Source: Syntrophales bacterium (GTDB lineage: Bacteria > Desulfobacterota > Syntrophia > Syntrophales > PHBD01). Taken from it: a DNA stretch of 64,000 nucleotides. The stretch lies in NCBI GenBank assembly GCA_035363115.1, contig DAOSEM010000001.1, forward strand, positions 744,001-808,000, given 5' to 3'. Shown here piece after piece: positions 59,322 to 64,000 of this stretch. The notes beneath the pieces were generated by a model. The model had not been told where the DNA came from. It saw only the letters and a program-made list of their open reading frames with translations, and did no database searches. Each line of letters opens with the position of its first letter. Position 1 is the stretch's first letter. The translations under genes were made by a program, and so were the position numbers.

Positions 59322-59649
59322 GGGCCGTTGAAAAACGCCCGCTTGCGGCGTTGCCCTCGCCCCGAGCCATTCGACGTACGAAAAAGTACGCCTCACGACT
59401 CGGGGCTTCGGGCGCCTTGCATTCGGGCATTTTTGAACGGCCCTTGAGGGAGGTCATGAACGGGCCGCTGAAAAACGCCCGCCTGCGGCGTTGCCCTCAT
59501 TCCGTGCCGCTCAACGTACAAAGAAGTACGCCTCGCGGCACGGAATTTCGGGCGCCTTGCATCCAGCCCCTTTTGAACAGCCTTAAATGGGCTGATGAAA
59601 AACGCCCGCCTGCGGTGTTAGCCCTCGCCCCGATCGATTCAACGTACGG
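59322..59649. repeat. Tandem array of palindromic repeat family A (three units)
   Basis: Unit 1 (59322-59443) and unit 2 (59462-59582) are complete; unit 3 (59589-59649) is only the left half. Each complete unit is one long palindrome: left GGGCCGTTGAAAAACGCCC pairs with the right end of the unit, with inner CCCCGAG/CTCGGGG in unit 1 and a GTACGAAAAAGTAC apex. Unit 2 carries compensatory changes in the inner stem (CCGTGCCG/CGGCACGG), so the fold is conserved. A partial copy lies at 20004. Confidence 0.88.
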
Positions 59650-59752
59650 AAAGGCTGACGGAGAGCCGCCGCGGGCAGGAAAGTGAGTCAACATTCCACC
59701 ATCGGTGGATGAGGGCCCTGACGGGCCTTCCAATTGAAGAAGGAGGATGGCA

Positions 59753-60895
59753 ATGGATTACGAGCTGTCGGAAGAACTGAAGATGTTGAAGGAGATGGCG
59801 TACAAGTTCGCGGTGGCGGAGTTCACGCCGATTTCGAAAGAGTGTGACGAGCACGAGAAGTACACCCCGGAGATCCGGAAGAAGGCGGCGGAGAACGGCC
59901 TGGTGGGGGCCTGGATCCCGGAGGAGTATGGCGGGGCGAACGCGGGAAGCCTGGGGAACGCGATCATCACGGAGGAGCTGTCGAAGGTGGACATGGGGAT
60001 CGGCCTGAATGTGGTGGCGGCGTGCTTCGGCTGTGAGTCGATCTTCCAGTACGGCAGCGAGGAGCTGAAGAAGAAGTATCTGCCGCCGGTATGTGCGGGC
60101 GACTGGGTGAGCTCGGGCGGATACACGGAGCCGAACGCGGGGACGGACGCGTCGGGGTACAAGACGCGGGCCGTGAAGGACGGGTCGGACTACGTGATCA
60201 ACGGGAACAAGATGTTCATCACGAACGGAACGGTTGCGGACTTCATGGTGACGGCGTGCATCACGAACCCCGATGAAAAGAAACACAACAGCTTCAGCCT
60301 GATCATCGTCCCGATGGATACCCCGGGGATCACGCGGAACAAGATCAAGGGGAAGCTGGGGATCCGGGCGAGCGACACGGCGGAGATCGCGCTGGAGGAC
60401 GTCCGTGTTCCGCAGGCGAACCTGATCGGGAAGGAAGGGAAGGGGTTCATCCAGCTGATGCACTTCTTCGACACGACCCGAGTCATGGTCTCGGCGCAGG
60501 GGCTCGGGCTTTCGGAGGCGTGCCTGGAGACGTCGGTGAAATACGTGAAGGAGCGGACGGCCTTCGGCCAGCCGATCGGGAACTACCAGCTTTCGCAGAA
60601 GAAGCTGACGGAGATGGTGATTCAGATTGAGGCGTTGCGCGGATTGGTGTACAAGTCGGCGTGGCTGATCGACCAGGGCAAGCCGGACTACACGCTGGCG
60701 GCGATGGCGAAGTTCTACAGCGGCCAGACGGCGGTGTTCTGTGCGAATGCAGGCGTCGAACTTCACGGAGGATATGGGTACATCGATGAGTACTCGGTCC
60801 AGAAGTGGTACCGGGACGCGAAGATCCTGGAGCTGTACGAGGGGACGAAGGAAGCGGAGATCATGACCATCGGTCGGTATCTCCAGGCGAGATAA
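59753..60895 (+). CDS. Acyl-CoA dehydrogenase (canonical glutamate type)
   Basis: This 380-aa dehydrogenase has GYTEPNAGTD and FITNGTV flavin contacts and the canonical catalytic glutamate in ELYEGTKEAE near the C-terminus. It resembles the short-chain and cyclic acyl-CoA dehydrogenases of syntrophic aromatic degraders, but substrate is open. The start at 59753 follows AGGAGG by 6 nt; the ATG at 59747 is too close to it. Its codon use is unlike its neighbours: alanine is nearly always GCG. It is preceded by the palindrome array. Confidence 0.92.
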   Translation: MDYELSEELKMLKEMAYKFAVAEFTPISKECDEHEKYTPEIRKKAAENGLVGAWIPEEYGGANAGSLGNAIITEELSKVDMGIGLNVVAACFGCESIFQYGSEELKKKYLPPVCAGDWVSSGGYTEPNAGTDASGYKTRAVKDGSDYVINGNKMFITNGTVADFMVTACITNPDEKKHNSFSLIIVPMDTPGITRNKIKGKLGIRASDTAEIALEDVRVPQANLIGKEGKGFIQLMHFFDTTRVMVSAQGLGLSEACLETSVKYVKERTAFGQPIGNYQLSQKKLTEMVIQIEALRGLVYKSAWLIDQGKPDYTLAAMAKFYSGQTAVFCANAGVELHGGYGYIDEYSVQKWYRDAKILELYEGTKEAEIMTIGRYLQAR

Positions 60896-60896
60896 G

Positions 60897-60975
60897 GACG
60901 GGCCGGTTCCCGCAACGGGGACACATCATTCCATTTCACTCCAATCCCTGTATGGGGTGGAGAGAACCGGCCGTC
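60897..60975. repeat. Inverted repeat after the dehydrogenase
   Basis: GACGGGCCGGTTC (60897-60909) and GAACCGGCCGTC (60964-60975) are near-perfect inverted arms enclosing 54 nt that include AACGGGGACACATCATTCC. The enclosed motif looks like a relic of a RAYT/REP-type element. Confidence 0.5.
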
Positions 60976-61068
60976 GAAAGGGGACGCACCGTTTCTCTCC
61001 GCCCCTTGATCAGGGAGGAGGGTTCGGGAAGAGATGCGGGCAATCGCGGAAAGGGAGGAATGCGAGAA

Positions 61069-62319
61069 ATGAAGGATGTTGTCATTGTATCGGCATGCCG
61101 GACGGCCATCGGCGAGTTCGGAGGATCGCTCCGGGACATGCAGCTTCCGGCGATCGGAAGCGTGGTCATCAAGGAAGCCGTCAAGCGGGCGGGAATCGAC
61201 CCGGCCACGATCGGAGACGTGCGGTTTGGCTGCTGCATGGAGCCGGCGGAGGCGATGAACGTGGCGCGAGTGGCGGCCCTGATGGCAGGCATCCCGGATA
61301 CGGTCACGGCCTGCACGGTGAACCGGGTGTGCATCTCCGGCATGGAGGCGGTCGTTTCCGGTATGGCCATGATCCAGGCGGGGATGGTGGACATTGTCCT
61401 GGCCGGAGGCATGGAGCACATGTCCGGGGTTCCCTACATCGTTCCGGCGGCTCGCTGGGGCTGCCGTTTCCAGGACCAGATCTTCATGGACGCCCTCGTC
61501 CACGGCCTCCACGCCGGATCTCACGTCCTGCCCGGCCCGGAGCTGGGGCCCATCAAGGACGGACCGATCATCGAAAAGTTCCGGGGTAAGCCCTACATCA
61601 TGGGCATCACGGCGGAGCTGATCGCCCAGAAGCACAACCTGACCCGTCAGGAGATCGACGAGGTGGCCCTGCGGAGCCACAACAACACCGAGCGGGCCAC
61701 CAACGAGGGCGACTTCAAGGAGGAGATTGTCCCCATCGAAGTTCCGACCAAGAAGGGCAAACCACCGAAAATCTTCGACAAGGACGAGCACTTCCGTCCG
61801 GGCCTCACCATGGAGGACCTGGCGAAGCTGCCGGCAGCCTTCGTTCCGAAGATCGGTCTGGTCACGGCTGGGAACGCCTCGGGCATCAACGACGGAGCAG
61901 CCGCCATGGTCATCATGTCGGCCGAGAAGGCGAAGGAACTGGGCCTGAAGCCCCTCGCGAAGATCAAGGCCGTCGGCCGCGGCGGCTGCCATCCGTCCGT
62001 CATGGGACTCAGTCCCGTTCCGGCGGTGAACGACCTGATGGCCAGGTCGGGCATCAAGCTGTCCGATTTCGATCTCATCGAGCTGAACGAGGCCTTCGCT
62101 GCCCAGTACCTGGGCTGCGAGCGGGAGCTGGGGCTGAACCGGGAGATCACGAACGTCAACGGGTCCGGCTGCGGCCTCGGCCACCCGGTCGGCGCCACGG
62201 GCTGCCGGCTCATGGTGTCGCTGATCCACGCCATGAAGAAACGGGGCAAGACCCTCGGCATGGCAACGCTCTGCGGCGGCGGCGGTGTTTCCCTCGCCAC
62301 GGCGATCGAGATGTTCTAA
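61069..62319 (+). CDS. Acetyl-CoA acetyltransferase (thiolase)
   Basis: This 416-aa classic thiolase cleaves 3-ketoacyl-CoA with CoA or condenses two acetyl-CoA. The nucleophile is Cys88 in NRVCISGM, the His is His372 in GLGHPVGATG, and the C-terminal Cys402 is in LCGGGG. The ATG at 61069 is chosen because GGGAGG lies 10 nt upstream; the ATG at 61060 is adjacent to it. It is distinct from the two lipid-transfer type thiolases of the operon at 52016. A terminator follows. Confidence 0.92.
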   Translation: MKDVVIVSACRTAIGEFGGSLRDMQLPAIGSVVIKEAVKRAGIDPATIGDVRFGCCMEPAEAMNVARVAALMAGIPDTVTACTVNRVCISGMEAVVSGMAMIQAGMVDIVLAGGMEHMSGVPYIVPAARWGCRFQDQIFMDALVHGLHAGSHVLPGPELGPIKDGPIIEKFRGKPYIMGITAELIAQKHNLTRQEIDEVALRSHNNTERATNEGDFKEEIVPIEVPTKKGKPPKIFDKDEHFRPGLTMEDLAKLPAAFVPKIGLVTAGNASGINDGAAAMVIMSAEKAKELGLKPLAKIKAVGRGGCHPSVMGLSPVPAVNDLMARSGIKLSDFDLIELNEAFAAQYLGCERELGLNREITNVNGSGCGLGHPVGATGCRLMVSLIHAMKKRGKTLGMATLCGGGGVSLATAIEMF

Positions 62320-62372
62320 AAGCCCGAAACACGTGCCCGGAGAAGGCCTTCGGGCCGTTCCGGGAGTGAATC

Positions 62373-62406
62373 CAAAGGGGAAGAGCCACCCGGTTCTTCC
62401 CCTTTG
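62373..62406 (+). terminator. Terminator after the thiolase
   Basis: CAAAGGGGAAGAGCC pairs with GGTTCTTCCCCTTTG around ACCC with one mismatch, ending in a short T-rich tail. It begins 54 nt after the stop codon. Confidence 0.6.
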
Positions 62407-62414
62407 CCTTGTCC

Positions 62415-62445
62415 GGGGCGCGGGGGCTGCCACGGTGGTTTCCGC
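62415..62445. repeat. Dispersed 31-nt GC-rich repeat family C, copy 2 (inverted)
   Basis: Reverse complement of the block at 25005-25035 with two mismatches. It lies just after the terminator. The remaining 232 nt to the next gene (62446-62677) show no gene or clear signal. Confidence 0.6.
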
Positions 62446-62677
62446 CAGTGATGTATTCGGATCGATACGCCGGCAGGATGGAAAAGCTTCCCAATGCTTC
62501 CTCTGGCCCCCCCCGTCGGGCCTCCGCGAACATTGGGCGATGCTGAGGTGCCGGACTGTCGTGGGTTGCGGAACCGGTCTGTTTCCGTTACAAGGGGTGT
62601 GGCCGCGAATTGCCTTTTTCGCAGGATGAACCGGAAAGGGAAAAGATTTCCAGACGATCAGGTATCGGAGATCAACC

Positions 62678-63175
62678 GTGAGCGATTGGACGATCATAAA
62701 GGTCTCCGCGTATTCCCCGGGCCTCCTCGGCCGGGTGACGGAGTTGCACGGCCGATATTACCACCACCATTGGGGGTTCGACCTCTTCTTTGAGGCCAAG
62801 GTGGCGATGGAGATGGTCCCTTTCCTGGAGCGCTTCGATCCGGTCAGGGACGGCCTCTGGGTGTCGATGAAGCATGACCGGGTCATCGGGAGCGTTGCCA
62901 TATGCGGGCAGGACGCAGGGACCGTTGGGGCTCGGCTGCGCTGGCTGATCGTCGAACCGGAGCACCAGGGGATGGGAATCGGAAAAGCCCTGGTGGAGAA
63001 GGCCGTTGATTTCTGCCGGAGATCCGGTTTCCGGCGCGTCTGGCTGACGACGTTTGCCGGGCTCGATGCGGCTCGTCACATCTATGAAAAGGAAGGGTTT
63101 CAACTGCAGGAGGAGCAGGAAGACGCCCACTGGGGCAGGACCGTGCGGGAGCAGCTGTTCGAACTGCTGATGTAG
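62678..63175 (+). CDS. GNAT-family N-acetyltransferase
   Basis: This 165-aa GNAT protein has the acetyl-CoA binding motif EPEHQGMGIGKAL and a C-terminal YEKEGFQ strand. It transfers an acetyl group to an unknown amine, protein or small molecule. GTG at 62678 follows CGGAG by 8 nt, with no better ATG. It is similar in length to acetyltransferases often fused to MarR regulators, but no such fusion is present. Confidence 0.88.
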   Translation: MSDWTIIKVSAYSPGLLGRVTELHGRYYHHHWGFDLFFEAKVAMEMVPFLERFDPVRDGLWVSMKHDRVIGSVAICGQDAGTVGARLRWLIVEPEHQGMGIGKALVEKAVDFCRRSGFRRVWLTTFAGLDAARHIYEKEGFQLQEEQEDAHWGRTVREQLFELLM

Positions 63176-63218
63176 ACAGGGCCGGCACACGTCGGCATTG
63201 CGCGAGAGGAAAACGGAT

Positions 63219-63983
63219 ATGGGTGTACTGAATCAGTTCGGACTGTGCGGCCGGGTCGCCATTGTGACCGGCGGCAGCAAGGGACTGGGTCGGGCCATGG
63301 CGCTCGGCCTGGCGGAAGCGGGGGCCAAGTTGGTCGTCGTCAGCCGGACGCAGAGTCTCATTGAAGAAACCGCCGACGAGATCATCAAAAAAGGCGGTGA
63401 GGCACTTGCAGTTCCGACGGACGTGAGGAGTGAGGAGGACGTCGAGCGGATGGTCGCCCTGGTGGCGGAAAAATACGGCCGCATCGACATCCTGATCAAC
63501 AACGCGGGGATCGGGGGCTCCAGGAAGGTCGTCACCATGACGGCGGACGAGTGGAGCAACATGATGGATACCAACGTGAAATCCATTTTCCTTGCGGTCC
63601 GGGCCGTGGGGAAGGTGATGATCCGGCAGCGGTCCGGCAAGGTGATCAACGTCAGCTCCGTCCTGGGGAAGGGAGCCCTTCCCCGCTCCATGCACTACGG
63701 GGCCTCCAAGGCGGCGATCATCCACATGACGAAGACCCTGGCCCTGGAATGGGCTCCCTTCAATATTCATGTGAACGGCATTGCTCCGGGATGGTTTCTG
63801 ACGGAGATGACGAAAGACCAGCAGGAGGGAGAGAACCGGGAATTCCTCGTCCGGAGAATCCCCTTCGGACGCTTCGGCAATCCGGAGGAGATGGTCGGAT
63901 TGGCTGTCTTTCTGGCCTCGGACGCCTCCAACTACATCACCGGGGACACGGTCTTCATTGACGGCGGATATTCCCTCTGGTAG
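63219..63983 (+). CDS. Short-chain dehydrogenase/reductase
   Basis: This 254-aa SDR has the cofactor motif TGGSKGLG, NNAG, a serine in NVSSVLG and the YGASK active-site pair, with GDTVFIDGGY at the end. It probably oxidises or reduces a 3-hydroxyacyl-CoA or similar alcohol. The start at 63219 follows AGAGGA by 8 nt; the reading from 63198 is less likely. It follows the GNAT gene by 43 nt and may be cotranscribed. It ends 17 nt before the window edge. Confidence 0.9.
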   Translation: MGVLNQFGLCGRVAIVTGGSKGLGRAMALGLAEAGAKLVVVSRTQSLIEETADEIIKKGGEALAVPTDVRSEEDVERMVALVAEKYGRIDILINNAGIGGSRKVVTMTADEWSNMMDTNVKSIFLAVRAVGKVMIRQRSGKVINVSSVLGKGALPRSMHYGASKAAIIHMTKTLALEWAPFNIHVNGIAPGWFLTEMTKDQQEGENREFLVRRIPFGRFGNPEEMVGLAVFLASDASNYITGDTVFIDGGYSLW

Positions 63984-64000
63984 AACCGCTTCCGCAGTCG

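Noticed and set aside
59322..59649. CRISPR array
   Set aside because: The units are 120-140 nt palindromes with little spacer sequence and no cas genes; spacing and structure do not fit CRISPR.
60899..60920. A further -24/-12 promoter before the thiolase at 61069
   Set aside because: GG-N10-GC spacing exists but both boxes are poor and the site lies in an inverted repeat.

Overview
The window is high-GC, gene-dense bacterial chromosome. It carries seven acyl-CoA-metabolism oxidoreductase or dehydratase-type genes (five acyl-CoA dehydrogenases among them), thiolases, two family I CoA-transferases, a FixCX/EtfBA electron-transfer set, GlnRS, NtrC-type activators with -24/-12 promoters, and two-partner secretion genes. 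This fits an anaerobic deltaproteobacterium (Desulfobacterota) of the Syntrophales type, living on fatty or aromatic acids. The assignment is inferred from gene content; no rRNA is present.

Layout, left to right. 1-2324 (-): a membrane histidine kinase and a truncated NtrC-type regulator. 3326-11396 (+): a compact, translationally coupled type II fatty-acid/polyketide-like operon behind a sigma-54 promoter: acyltransferase, acyl-CoA dehydrogenase homologue, KSIII, FabA-like and FabZ-like dehydratases, ketoreductase, KSII, ACP, PlsC-like acyltransferase and phosphopantetheinyl transferase. It has no recognisable enoyl reductase. 12209-19667 (+): a second sigma-54 unit with a 4-hydroxybutyryl-CoA dehydratase-like protein whose Fe-S ligand set looks broken, an acyl-CoA dehydrogenase, FixC, FixX, EtfB, EtfA and a beta-keto acid cleavage enzyme. 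19668-25122: two families of palindromic repeats and a 22-C tract around a hybrid sensor kinase and glnS. 25123-29464: hydrolase, EamA transporter, DUF2284 protein and an FAD oxidoreductase.

30138-46255 is the most unusual region. A CHAT-TPR lipoprotein (+) faces a five-gene minus-strand operon: TpsB transporter, 1399-aa TpsA haemagglutinin-type exoprotein, exported WD40-caspase with an EF-hand loop, CHASE2 adenylate cyclase and a FecR-like exported protein. Two caspase-fold proteases, a secreted exoprotein system and a cAMP-producing sensor together suggest an envelope sensing, proteolysis and secretion system. The operon sits beside tRNA-Gln(CUG), and a near-identical copy of the tRNA terminator lies at its far end, so it may be an inserted island. 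A PlsC-like gene and a ribbon-helix-helix regulator with a repeated operator lie between the CHAT gene and the operon.

46860-63983 returns to acyl-CoA chemistry. A TPR-GAF sigma-54 activator with a hotdog thioesterase lies divergent from a sigma-54 promoter driving acyl-CoA dehydrogenase, two thiolase-fold proteins (one without the nucleophilic cysteine) and a DUF35 OB-fold partner. Then come CoA-transferase, dehydrogenase, another sigma-54 promoter with a second CoA-transferase, a tandem palindrome array, a further dehydrogenase, a thiolase, a GNAT protein and an SDR. The recurring theme is that sigma-54 appears to coordinate at least four acyl-CoA or acyl-ACP operons.
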